In this document: piece after piece, positions 1 to 6,403 of the stretch
Numbering within the stretch: position 1 is the stretch's first letter
How the letters are laid out: the number at the start of each line of letters is the position of its first letter
From: Pseudomonadota bacterium
GTDB taxonomy: Bacteria > Desulfobacterota > Syntrophia > Syntrophales > JADFWA01
NCBI GenBank assembly: GCA_030596145.1
Contig: JAUVKS010000067.1
Span: 1 to 8,440, forward strand
Length of the DNA: 8,440 nt
Reading direction: 5' to 3'
Made by a program: the position numbers and the translations under genes
The notes under the pieces: generated by a model
Told to the model about the DNA's origin: nothing
The model's input: the letters and a program-made list of their open reading frames with translations, nothing else
Databases searched by the model: none

Positions 1-633
1 AAAATCAACATTGATCAAACCTGGAACCGTGATCAGATCGGAGATTCCCTTGACAGCATGAAATAGTATGTCATCTGCCTTTTTAAAGGCTTCTAAAAGC
101 GACATAGTTCTCCCCCCTATGCTGAGAAGTCTCTGGTTGGGAATTACAATTAGCGAGTCCACAGTATTTCTCAATTCTGCAATTCCCTCCTCCGCCTGGT
201 TGCTTCTCTTTTTCCCTTCAAACTGAAATGGTTTTGTAACAACAGCAATGGTCAGTGCCCCCATGTCTTTTACGATTTCTGCTACAACAGGTGCTCCCCC
301 CGTTCCTGTTCCACCGCCAAGACCAGCTGTAATAAAAACCATATCTGCCCCGTTGAGAATGCTCCTTATCGCATCCGTTGATTCAAGGGCAGATCTTCTT
401 CCCACCTCAGGATCCGAACCTGCACCGAGACCTTTTGTAATCTCAGCGCCAAGTTGAATCTTAATGGGTGAAAGTGATGTCCCCAAGGCCTGGGCATCAG
501 TATTTGCGGCTATGAAATCAACACCGTTCAGGCTGTAGGATATCATGGTGTTTACGGCATTGCCTCCCCCTCCACCTATCCCGACAACTTTGATCTTTGC
601 CGAGCTTTCTGCAGGTTCATCTAATTCAAACAT
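1..633 (-). CDS. ftsZ: FtsZ cell division GTPase, 3' part outside the window
   Basis: Tubulin-like GTPase that polymerises into the Z-ring at midcell and recruits the divisome. The reading frame is open from ATG at 633 to the window edge and gives 211 residues; full FtsZ is usually 350-400, so about the C-terminal 40 percent is missing, including most of the T7 loop and the C-terminal partner-binding peptide. Visible motifs are the glycine-rich N-terminal nucleotide loop GIGGGGGNAVNTM (18-30), NTDAQAL (44-50), the tubulin signature GGGTGTG (107-113) followed by GAPVVAEI, and the helix region containing NQAEEGIAELR (145-155). The last residues, GLINVDF, lead into the T7 loop that carries the catalytic aspartate. 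The start is fixed by a strong AGGAGGG ribosome binding site seven bases upstream. It lies 12 bases after ftsA, the usual arrangement. Identification is secure. Confidence 0.98.
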   Translation of the reverse strand, partial: MFELDEPAESSAKIKVVGIGGGGGNAVNTMISYSLNGVDFIAANTDAQALGTSLSPIKIQLGAEITKGLGAGSDPEVGRRSALESTDAIRSILNGADMVFITAGLGGGTGTGGAPVVAEIVKDMGALTIAVVTKPFQFEGKKRSNQAEEGIAELRNTVDSLIVIPNQRLLSIGGRTMSLLEAFKKADDILFHAVKGISDLITVPGLINVDF

Positions 634-640
634 AGGTCTT

Positions 641-648
641 CCCTCCTA
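641..648 (-). promoter_or_regulatory. ftsZ ribosome binding site fused to the ftsA stop codon
   Basis: Read on the minus strand the bases are TAGGAGGG. The first three, TAG, are the ftsA stop codon (648-646), and the AGGAGGG that overlaps it is a near-perfect Shine-Dalgarno sequence seven bases before the ftsZ ATG at 633. A ribosome ending on ftsA would sit on the ftsZ initiation site, so the two genes are probably translationally coupled. This is one of the best Shine-Dalgarno matches in the window, which fits the high FtsZ to FtsA ratio known in bacteria; that link is inference. Confidence 0.85.
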
Positions 649-1875
649 AAAGAATTCTGTAAACCATCTTTTAATTCCTTTGATTACCCTGTTAATTATG
701 TTTACATCGCTACTTCTGCCTCTACCTCTGTGGTGCCGATCTTTGCTACCATAAATAACCAGTCCCACCCCTGTGGCGTACAGGGGACTGTTAACTATAT
801 CCGTGAGCCCACCTATACCTGTTGGATATCCTCTCCTCGCCGGCATATTGAATTGCTTTTCGGTTAACTCTGCTATTCCTTCCAGCATTGCCGTTCCTCC
901 TGTTAACACTACACCGGCAGCCAGGAGATCCTCGTATCCGGATTTAACTATCTCTCTATAAGCCAGATTGAGCATTTCTTCCATGCGTGGCTCAATGATT
1001 TCCCCGAGTATCTGACGTGAGACCTCCCTTGGTTCCCTTCCACCCACACTGGGAACCTCTATAGTTTCTTCTTTCGGAATCAGAGGGGTATAGGCGCATC
1101 CGTATTTTATCTTTATTTTTTCTGCTTCCATGATTGGTGTTCTGAGACCGACGGCAATATCATTTGTCAGGTAATTCCCGCCGAGTGGCAGAACAGCAGT
1201 ATGTTTAATACTTCCTTCAGAAAATACCGCTATATCGGTTGTGCCACCACCTATATCCACTATGGCTACCCCCAACTCCTTTTCATCTTGGCTGAGAACT
1301 GCTTCGCTTGATGCTAACTGCTCTAAGACGATGGCATTCACTGTCAATCCAACACGATTGACAGATTTTACTATGTTCTGAGCAGATGTAACAGCACCTG
1401 TGACAATATGAACTTTGGCCTCAAGCCGAACGCCGGACATCCCTACTGGGGTTTTTACCCCATCCTGGTCATCGACTATGTAATGTTGGGGCAATATATG
1501 AAGCACCTCCCTATCCAGGGGAACCGCTATAGCCTTCGCTGCTTCAATCGATCTTTTCACATCATTCTCATCGACCTCGCGCCCCTTGACTGCTATAATA
1601 CCGTGACTGTTAAAACCCTTAATGTGTCCCCCCGCAATTCCGGTAAAGACGGAACGGATATCGCAGCCGGACATTAGTTCAGCCTCTTCCACAGCCCCCT
1701 TTATGGAATTCACGGCATTTTCGATATTAACCACAACCCCTTTACTTAATCCCTCTGAAGGGTGAGATCCTATCCCGATAATATCGATACCGGTATCCGT
1801 CACTCCACCGACGACGGCGCAGACTTTGGTGGTTCCTATATCCAATCCAACAATCACATCTCCCTTTTTACTCAT
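646..1875 (-). CDS. ftsA: FtsA, actin-like membrane anchor of the Z-ring
   Basis: Actin-fold ATPase that tethers FtsZ filaments to the cytoplasmic membrane and signals to septal peptidoglycan synthesis. At 409 residues it is close to the usual FtsA length. Motifs in order: phosphate-1 loop VGLDIGTTKVCAVVGG (9-24); the FtsA-specific 1C subdomain around 85-165 (SHGIIAVKGREVDENDV at 90-106, HILPQHYIVDDQDGVKTPVGMSG at about 126-148); phosphate-2 loop VDIGGGTTDIAVF (206-218); adenosine-binding stretch VVLTGGTAMLEGI (322-334). The C-terminal residues NIINRVIKGIKRWFTEFF (392-409) form a basic, aromatic amphipathic helix, the membrane-targeting sequence. The start is supported by AGAAAGG at 1893-1887, 11 bases upstream. 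Unlike its upstream partners it is separated from ftsQ by 200 bases of repeat, so its expression may be less tightly coupled to ftsQ. Confidence 0.98.
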   Translation of the reverse strand: MSKKGDVIVGLDIGTTKVCAVVGGVTDTGIDIIGIGSHPSEGLSKGVVVNIENAVNSIKGAVEEAELMSGCDIRSVFTGIAGGHIKGFNSHGIIAVKGREVDENDVKRSIEAAKAIAVPLDREVLHILPQHYIVDDQDGVKTPVGMSGVRLEAKVHIVTGAVTSAQNIVKSVNRVGLTVNAIVLEQLASSEAVLSQDEKELGVAIVDIGGGTTDIAVFSEGSIKHTAVLPLGGNYLTNDIAVGLRTPIMEAEKIKIKYGCAYTPLIPKEETIEVPSVGGREPREVSRQILGEIIEPRMEEMLNLAYREIVKSGYEDLLAAGVVLTGGTAMLEGIAELTEKQFNMPARRGYPTGIGGLTDIVNSPLYATGVGLVIYGSKDRHHRGRGRSSDVNIINRVIKGIKRWFTEFF

Positions 1876-1907
1876 TTATTCATCCACCTTTCTTTGAAGT
1901 GCCTAAG

Positions 1908-1920
1908 GCGGCAAAGCCGC
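1908..1920. repeat. Perfect 5-bp GC hairpin upstream of ftsA
   Basis: On the plus strand GCGGC-AAA-GCCGC is a perfect five-pair stem with a three-base loop; the minus-strand transcript forms the matching GCGGC-UUU-GCCGC. It ends 32 bases before the ftsA ATG and about 14 bases before the ftsA ribosome binding site. No T-run follows it in the gene direction, so it is not a terminator for the operon. It could be a small mRNA structure near the ftsA initiation region or simply part of the repeat element. Confidence 0.6.
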
Positions 1921-2008
1921 AACCCCAAAAGTGCCTAAAGTTTAAAATGCCTAAAGTGAGCTAAAGTTAATGTACACGCCTTCGGCGCGGTCAAATTCGA
2001 AACAGGCT

Positions 2009-2029
2009 GCGCTGAAAGCGCTTTTTTTT
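2009..2029 (+). terminator. Terminator-like hairpin with T-run, antisense to the operon
   Basis: On the plus strand a five-pair stem GCGCT-GAA-AGCGC (2009-2021) is followed directly by eight T (2022-2029), the form of an intrinsic terminator. The stem is short, so strength is doubtful. It faces against every gene in the window and no plus-strand gene precedes it, so it would act only on antisense transcription. It lies in the loop of repeat copy 1 and has no counterpart in copy 2. A chance combination is quite possible. Confidence 0.3.
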
Positions 2030-2075
2030 ACTTTAGGCACTTTAGCTTACTTTAGTTCACTTTATACTTTACACT

Positions 2076-2882
2076 CTACACTTCACACTTCTTTGAAATG
2101 TCTTTCCTCTGAACAACAATCATGCTTGTGTTGCTCAGATCAATGTGGAAAAATCCCTTATTCAAATTTCTTCTTGTCAGGTCTGTCATTATCAGTTTTA
2201 ACAATTGTAATTTCCCCCCGTAGTTTTCGAAACCAAGATGAAGAGACAGATTGCTGTTGGTGAAGAGGGAAAAACCGAAGAGCTTATCTCCATGGATCTC
2301 CGAGACATCCCTTATTTCGGGGAAACCGTTGTTCGATGACAGGCAGGCTATAAGCTCTATGAATTTTTTTGCGAGTGCTGTATTCTCATGAAATCCGGTA
2401 AGAATGGGAAGATCCGCCTTCTCACCATTTTTTAGTTTTTTTAATATAATTCCATTGCTATCCATAAAATAGAGGCTTTTATTCCTCTTAACCAGTGCAA
2501 TTGCTTTCTTCTCACTAACCTCTATAATCAGTCTGTTTGGAAGGTCTCTTCCTATCGAGACGTCTCCTATCCAGGGATTCACCTTAATATTCCTTGCCAT
2601 CTCGCCCAGATTGACCGTTAAGATGTTTTGAGAAGGTTTTATACAGGCAAGTGCCAATATCTCCTTTTCTGTAACTTGGGTGCACCCTTTAACAACCGTC
2701 CTCTCAATCTGAAAATAGGGGGAGCTGATGGTGTAATTGTATGCGAGTACCATGAATGCGGCTGATGCAACAACGATTCCGATCAGTAGAAACACCTTGA
2801 TAATTTCGAAAAAGATCTTTCCTGAACGCCTCTTTAGTCTGCTTTTCTTTGTTTCCATCTTCGATTTAATTGATTTTTTCAT
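2076..2882 (-). CDS. ftsQ: FtsQ/DivIB-type cell division protein
   Basis: Bitopic inner-membrane protein that links early divisome proteins to FtsL/FtsB and the septal synthase FtsW-FtsI. The 268 residues show the standard layout: a very basic cytoplasmic tail (1-22, rich in Lys and Arg), one transmembrane helix at about 26-48, a POTRA domain from YFQIERTVVKG (56-66) through NPWIGDVSIGRDLPNRLIIEV (102-122), then the FtsQ beta domain, including LYFMDSNGIIL (137-147) and FFHIDLSNTSMIVV (244-257). The ATG shares one base with the murB stop (TGATG) and has only a weak ribosome binding site, so translation probably depends on coupling to murB. The last four residues, KCEV, and the TAG stop are written in repeat-element sequence, so the original C-terminus may have been slightly different. 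The identity rests on domain layout and position more than on strict motifs, as usual for FtsQ. Confidence 0.93.
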   Translation of the reverse strand: MKKSIKSKMETKKSRLKRRSGKIFFEIIKVFLLIGIVVASAAFMVLAYNYTISSPYFQIERTVVKGCTQVTEKEILALACIKPSQNILTVNLGEMARNIKVNPWIGDVSIGRDLPNRLIIEVSEKKAIALVKRNKSLYFMDSNGIILKKLKNGEKADLPILTGFHENTALAKKFIELIACLSSNNGFPEIRDVSEIHGDKLFGFSLFTNSNLSLHLGFENYGGKLQLLKLIMTDLTRRNLNKGFFHIDLSNTSMIVVQRKDISKKCEV

Positions 2883-3796
2883 CAGTCAACGCCTATAATC
2901 TTTACTTCAGTTTCGAGATGAATACCCCTTTCTTCCCAGACCTTCTTCTGTGTTATATCTATCAAGTCAATAATGTCCTTTGCTTTTGCTTTTCCTGAGT
3001 TTAAAATAAAATTTCCATGCATCTCGGATATCTTTGCACCACCGATTTGTTTACCCTTGAGCCCGATATCGTCTATGATCTTACCGGCGGAAATATCCGG
3101 GGGGTTCTTGAATATGGAACCGGCGCTGCGATATTCGAGGGGGTGTTTTTTCTTTCTAATACTGATAATTTCCGAAACTCTCTCCCGAATTTTTTCTCCT
3201 GACCCCTTTGTGAGTAGAAACTTTGCGCCGAGGATGACCGTTCCTTCCGGAAGATCGAGGTTTCTGTATCCAAATTTGAGTGCATTTTTCACTGCAACCT
3301 TTGTGTCTCCTTTACCGTTCATCAGGGAGACCGTTTCAATAACATCTTTCAGTTCACTGCCGAAGGCGCCGGCGTTCATCTTTACACCGCCACCCACCGA
3401 TCCCGGGATGCCGGCACAAAATTCCATTCCGGTAAGGGATTCCTTTATGGACAGGTTAACGATTTCGGAAAAGGGAACTCCAGCTTCCGCGTAAACTGAG
3501 AGGGCTGATGGCTTGAACTCGATAGCCGTGAGTACTGTCAAGGAAATCAGGACACCTCTGTATCCACCATCCCTTACTATGAGATTGGTACAATTACCCA
3601 CCGGGATAAAGGGTACATCGCAATCTCTGAGATAAGAAGTAACCTGGCTGAGCTCCTCAATACTGCCGGGGAATATTAGTACGTCGGCCATCCCACCAAC
3701 CCCGATAGAAGTGTGCCGGTACATCGGTTCGTTGAAGAGAACCTTGTCTGAGACGATACTCTCTAATTTCTCCTGAAATATCTTATCTCTGATCAT
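2882..3796 (-). CDS. murB: UDP-N-acetylenolpyruvoylglucosamine reductase MurB
   Basis: Cytoplasmic flavoenzyme that reduces UDP-GlcNAc-enolpyruvate to UDP-MurNAc with NADPH, the second committed step of peptidoglycan precursor synthesis. At 304 residues it is in the range of the shorter type II MurB family. FAD-binding segments: HTSIGVGGMADVLIFP (28-43), PVGNCTNLIVRDGGYRGVLI (65-84) and AGIPGSVGGGVKMNAGAFG (128-146). Catalytic residues visible by family comparison: Arg178 in FGYR, the proton-donor Ser227 in SAGSIFKNP (224-232), and a C-terminal Glu in HLETEVKIIG (Glu295 or Glu297). Cys69 stands in the flavin-loop position where glycine is more common. The start codon follows the murC stop with no gap (TGAATG), and GAGGAAAG at 3808-3801 inside the murC end serves as the ribosome binding site. 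The stop overlaps ftsQ by one base. No ddl gene lies between this gene and ftsQ. Confidence 0.97.
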   Translation of the reverse strand: MIRDKIFQEKLESIVSDKVLFNEPMYRHTSIGVGGMADVLIFPGSIEELSQVTSYLRDCDVPFIPVGNCTNLIVRDGGYRGVLISLTVLTAIEFKPSALSVYAEAGVPFSEIVNLSIKESLTGMEFCAGIPGSVGGGVKMNAGAFGSELKDVIETVSLMNGKGDTKVAVKNALKFGYRNLDLPEGTVILGAKFLLTKGSGEKIRERVSEIISIRKKKHPLEYRSAGSIFKNPPDISAGKIIDDIGLKGKQIGGAKISEMHGNFILNSGKAKAKDIIDLIDITQKKVWEERGIHLETEVKIIGVD

Positions 3797-5188
3797 TCAA
3801 CTTTCCTCGGTTTGAACTTCCATGAAGGCTCGTCTCAAAAATTCCTCACCCACCTTCCAGACATCACCCGCTCCCAGCGTGATGATCACGTCCGTTGGTT
3901 CAGCTATTGTCAGCAGGTGGTCAACGATCCGGTCAAAATCTGATATATGAGTCACATCTTTATGACCGTGGCTTTGGATGCCCTGACAGAGTCCCGATGA
4001 ATGAACTCCCTCTATCTTCTTTTCACTGGCAGCGTATATATCGGTCAGGATCAGGACATCGGCATCGGAAAAGGCTGTCAGGAAATCATCAAATAACGCT
4101 TTGGTGCGGGTGTAGCGGTGAGGTTGGAAAACGACAATGATCCGCTTATTCCATACCTGCTGCGCGGCTGTCAGGGTTGCCCTGACCTCGGTCGGATGGT
4201 GGCCATAATCATCAACAACGATTATATCTTTCACCTCGCCCTTGATCTCTAATCTGCGATGAACGCCGACGTAAGACTTAATCCCCTCTCGGATTTTCGG
4301 AAATGCCATATCAAGTTCACGGGCTACGGCAATGGCCGCCATAGAATTGTAAACATTAAACAGACCAGGGACATTAAGGGAAATATCCCCAAGAAAATCG
4401 CCCTTATAGTGTAAGGCAAAGTTTGATGATGATCCTTCAAAGGATATATTTTTTGCCTGGTAGTCCGCTTGGTCTGAAAGACCATAGGTGATTGTTCTCC
4501 TTTTTATCGCTGGAAGTATTTCGGCTACATTGTCGTCATCGAGACAGAGTATTGTGGAGCCGTAAAAGGGGACAATATTGGCAAATTGCAGAAAGGCCTC
4601 CTTGATTTCTTCAATGTCCCGGTAATAATCAAGATGCTCACGATCAATATTTGTAATTACTGAAATGGATGGACTCAGTTTAAGAAAAGAACCATCACTT
4701 TCATCAGCCTCAGCCACTATATATTCTCCATCTCCAAGCCTTGCATTGCTTCCTATACTCGCCAGCTTTCCACCAATCACTATGGTGGGATCAAGGCCGC
4801 CATGAGCAAGTATCATAGCAACCATGGAGGTGGTTGTTGTTTTCCCGTGAGTTCCGGATATCGCTATGGAGAATTTCATCTTCAGCAGTTCAGCAAGCAT
4901 CTCCGCACGGGGAATAACGGGAATATGCCTTTCGTGAGCCAATATTACCTCAGGATTGTTTTCTCCAACGGCCGTCGATGTGACCACAACGTCCGCGTCT
5001 CCGAGATTGGATGGACTATGACCGTAGGAAATCCTGGCACCCAGCAAGGCCAGCCGCTTTGTGAGATCCGTTTCATTGAGATCCGATCCGCTGATGGTAT
5101 AGCCCATATTTAGCAGCACTTCTGCTATTCCGCTCATGCCGATACCACCTATGCCTACGAAGTGTATGTTCTTTATTTTTCTGTACAT
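3797..5188 (-). CDS. murC: UDP-N-acetylmuramate--L-alanine ligase MurC
   Basis: Cytoplasmic ATP-dependent ligase that adds L-alanine to UDP-MurNAc, starting the stem peptide. Its 463 residues match the family length. N-terminal UDP-binding Rossmann domain: HFVGIGGIGMSGIAEVL (9-25) and TISGSD (31-36). Central ATPase domain: P-loop SGTHGKTTTT (111-120), AEADESDGSFL (159-169) and NIDREHLDYY (180-189). NVYNSMAAIAVA (278-289) and HRRLEIKG (310-317) precede the C-terminal domain, which carries VVDDYGHHPTEVRATL (324-339), FQPHRYTRT (354-362) and LGAGDVWKVG (438-447). The DDYGHHPTE motif separates MurC from MurD/E/F. The start is supported by AGAGGAA (5198-5192) a few bases upstream, just inside the edge of repeat copy 2. 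The gene runs into murB with no gap. Confidence 0.98.
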   Translation of the reverse strand: MYRKIKNIHFVGIGGIGMSGIAEVLLNMGYTISGSDLNETDLTKRLALLGARISYGHSPSNLGDADVVVTSTAVGENNPEVILAHERHIPVIPRAEMLAELLKMKFSIAISGTHGKTTTTSMVAMILAHGGLDPTIVIGGKLASIGSNARLGDGEYIVAEADESDGSFLKLSPSISVITNIDREHLDYYRDIEEIKEAFLQFANIVPFYGSTILCLDDDNVAEILPAIKRRTITYGLSDQADYQAKNISFEGSSSNFALHYKGDFLGDISLNVPGLFNVYNSMAAIAVARELDMAFPKIREGIKSYVGVHRRLEIKGEVKDIIVVDDYGHHPTEVRATLTAAQQVWNKRIIVVFQPHRYTRTKALFDDFLTAFSDADVLILTDIYAASEKKIEGVHSSGLCQGIQSHGHKDVTHISDFDRIVDHLLTIAEPTDVIITLGAGDVWKVGEEFLRRAFMEVQTEES

Positions 5189-5203
5189 AAATTCCTCTAA
5201 AAG

Positions 5204-5312
5204 AGTGAAGTGAACTAAAGTTAAGGATTTAAATTTATTTTCAAATTTGACTGCGACGAAGGTGCATACATTAACTTTAGCTCACTTTAGTCACTTCAAA
5301 CTTTAGGCACTT
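5204..5312 (-). repeat. Inverted-repeat element, copy 2 (murG-murC)
   Basis: This fills the 114-base murG-murC gap. AAGTGAACTAAAGTTAA (5208-5224) is complementary to 5271-5287 over 17 positions with one mismatch, which becomes a G-U pair in the minus-strand transcript; the loop is 46 bases. ACTTTAG words occur at 5274-5280, 5284-5290 and 5300-5306, and CTAAAGT at 5215-5221. Read on the minus strand, 5290-5239 match bases 1951-2002 of the first element at 46 of 52 positions, including 24 identical bases at the start, so the two copies are inverted relative to each other. The loop also has an AAATTT pair of segments (5242-5247 and 5231-5236) that could make a small AT stem. One end overlaps the murG stop codon; the other stops just short of the murC ribosome binding site. 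No coding potential seen. Confidence 0.85.
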
Positions 5313-6403
5313 TTTTGAACCAGTGCCAGACATTCATCCACAATGTCTGCTGCGGCCCCTATATTTCCCAACTTGATTGATCCTTCCTCTATTTTCCTGA
5401 TCGCTTCGGGGTTGCGGTAAAATCGCAGGATAACTTCGGCAAGGAGCTTCCCGCTGAGATTTCTTTCCGGGATCATCTCGGCCGCTCCTGCAGCTGCCAG
5501 AACATGTGCGTTTCTTGTTTGATGATCATTAGCTGCAAGAGGGAAGGGTACAAGGATGGCAGCCTTTCCGCTTGCTGTTATCTCGGCGATTGTTGTCGCT
5601 CCCGCTCTGCATATCAGTAGATCCGCCGATCTGTAGGCGGAAGCCATATCATTGATAAAAGGAAAGACCTCGGCATCCATTCCATAATCTGTATAAACTT
5701 CTGTAACCCACTTAATATCATCATTCCCCGTCTGGTGTATGATCTTCAATTTATCCTTTATCCCTTTTAAATATTCAATGGAGTCAAGTACAGTCCTGTT
5801 TATGGTGTGGGCACCCTGGCTGCCACCAAATATAAAGAGTGTAAACCTGTCATCTGTCTTTTCCGGGCACTTTTTCCCTTTGGAGAATTCCTTTCTGATG
5901 GGATTTCCTGTAACTACAACCTTTTTTTCGGAAAACCATCTTTTCGTTTCGGAAAAGGTCAAAAATGCTCTGTTGACAAACCTGCCCAGTATCCTGTTTG
6001 TTAAGCCGGGGATGGCATTCTGTTCAGCGATTGCAGTCTTGATCCCCATGAAATGGGCAGTGATGACTGCCGGTCCGGAAGCATACCCCCCTACACCAAC
6101 AACTATATCTGGACAAAATTTACGAATAATCATAAATGATTGAACCAGGCTCCGTGGAATCTTGAGTGATGCTCCTATCGATTTCATAAGACCTTTTTCC
6201 TTAATACCTTCTACATCGATGGTTCGCAGTTGAAATCCCATGTCTGGTAAAATCTTTTCTTCCAATCCCCTTTCAGTTCCGATGAAGAGGACACTGTTAT
6301 TTTCATTCCTCTTTAAAAATTCCTCCGCCACAGCCACCCCTGGGAACAGGTGGCCTCCCGTTCCTCCGCCTGCTATTATTATCTTCACATTCCAGATCCT
6401 CAT
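5303..6403 (-). CDS. murG: UDP-GlcNAc:lipid I N-acetylglucosaminyltransferase MurG
   Basis: Peripheral inner-membrane GT28 glycosyltransferase that moves GlcNAc from UDP-GlcNAc onto lipid I to make lipid II. From ATG 6403 the protein has 366 residues, a normal length. Motifs: GGGTGGHLFPG (12-22), GVGGYASGP (103-111), EQNAIPG (128-134), then the donor-binding C-terminal domain with FGGSQGA (192-198), RAGATTIAEI (266-275) and PFPLAANDHQTRNA (286-299). Start choice: ATG 6403 overlaps the ftsW TGA in an ATGA, typical of coupled genes. GTG 6388 is almost as likely, because it has AGGA eight bases upstream and would begin MKIIIAGGGTGG as most MurG proteins do. An in-frame TTG at 6412 is less likely. 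The last two residues (SA) and the TAA stop are written in repeat sequence. Confidence 0.97.
   Translation of the reverse strand: MRIWNVKIIIAGGGTGGHLFPGVAVAEEFLKRNENNSVLFIGTERGLEEKILPDMGFQLRTIDVEGIKEKGLMKSIGASLKIPRSLVQSFMIIRKFCPDIVVGVGGYASGPAVITAHFMGIKTAIAEQNAIPGLTNRILGRFVNRAFLTFSETKRWFSEKKVVVTGNPIRKEFSKGKKCPEKTDDRFTLFIFGGSQGAHTINRTVLDSIEYLKGIKDKLKIIHQTGNDDIKWVTEVYTDYGMDAEVFPFINDMASAYRSADLLICRAGATTIAEITASGKAAILVPFPLAANDHQTRNAHVLAAAGAAEMIPERNLSGKLLAEVILRFYRNPEAIRKIEEGSIKLGNIGAAADIVDECLALVQKSA

Larger units (their letters stand above)
1876..2075. other. ftsQ-ftsA intergenic region
   Basis: This is the largest gap in the cluster. Nearly all of it is inverted-repeat material built from CTAAAGT/ACTTTAG words, plus two short GC hairpins and a run of eight T on the plus strand. 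Only the last 20 or so bases before ftsA look like ordinary leader, with the AGAAAGG ribosome binding site at 1893-1887. I could not pick out a convincing -35/-10 promoter pair for ftsA on the minus strand, nor a credible small gene on either strand. Confidence 0.8.
1897..2090 (+). repeat. Inverted-repeat element, copy 1 (ftsQ-ftsA)
   Basis: The word CTAAAGT occurs at 1935-1941, 1951-1957 and 1961-1967, and its complement ACTTTAG at 2030-2036, 2039-2045 and 2049-2055. The arm CTAAAGTGAGCTAAAGT (1951-1967) pairs with 2039-2055 over 17 positions with one mismatch (a G-U pair if transcribed on the plus strand), leaving a 71-base loop. The far side decays into shorter AAGTGTG-like units (2056-2090, read on the minus strand) that run into the ftsQ coding sequence and provide its stop codon. 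A further AAGTGCCTAA unit lies at 1897-1906. Bases 1951-2002 match the second element in this window at 46 of 52 positions in reversed orientation. Nothing in it looks coding. It resembles a REP/MITE-type non-autonomous dispersed repeat; the outer boundaries are estimates. Confidence 0.85.

Noticed and set aside
1876..2075. Dedicated ftsA promoter in the ftsQ-ftsA gap
   Set aside because: The AT-rich repeat words give several weak -10-like hexamers, but I found no convincing -35/-10 pair at proper spacing on the minus strand.
1897..2090. CRISPR array reading of the CTAAAGT repeats
   Set aside because: The repeated words are only 7-10 bases, almost without spacers, and occur as inverted arms; no 24-37 base direct repeats with unique spacers and no cas genes.
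1970..2263. A 97-codon plus-strand open frame starting in repeat copy 1 and running antisense into ftsQ
   Set aside because: It starts in non-coding repeat sequence, its N-terminal part is translated repeat words and the rest is antisense to FtsQ; no family resemblance.
2973..3494. A 173-codon plus-strand open frame opposite murB
   Set aside because: Antisense to conserved MurB catalytic motifs; the composition is a low-stop shadow of the coding strand.
5204..5312. Intrinsic terminator between murG and murC
   Set aside because: The stem is AT-rich with a 46-base loop and no T-run follows it in the direction of the genes, so it does not have terminator form.
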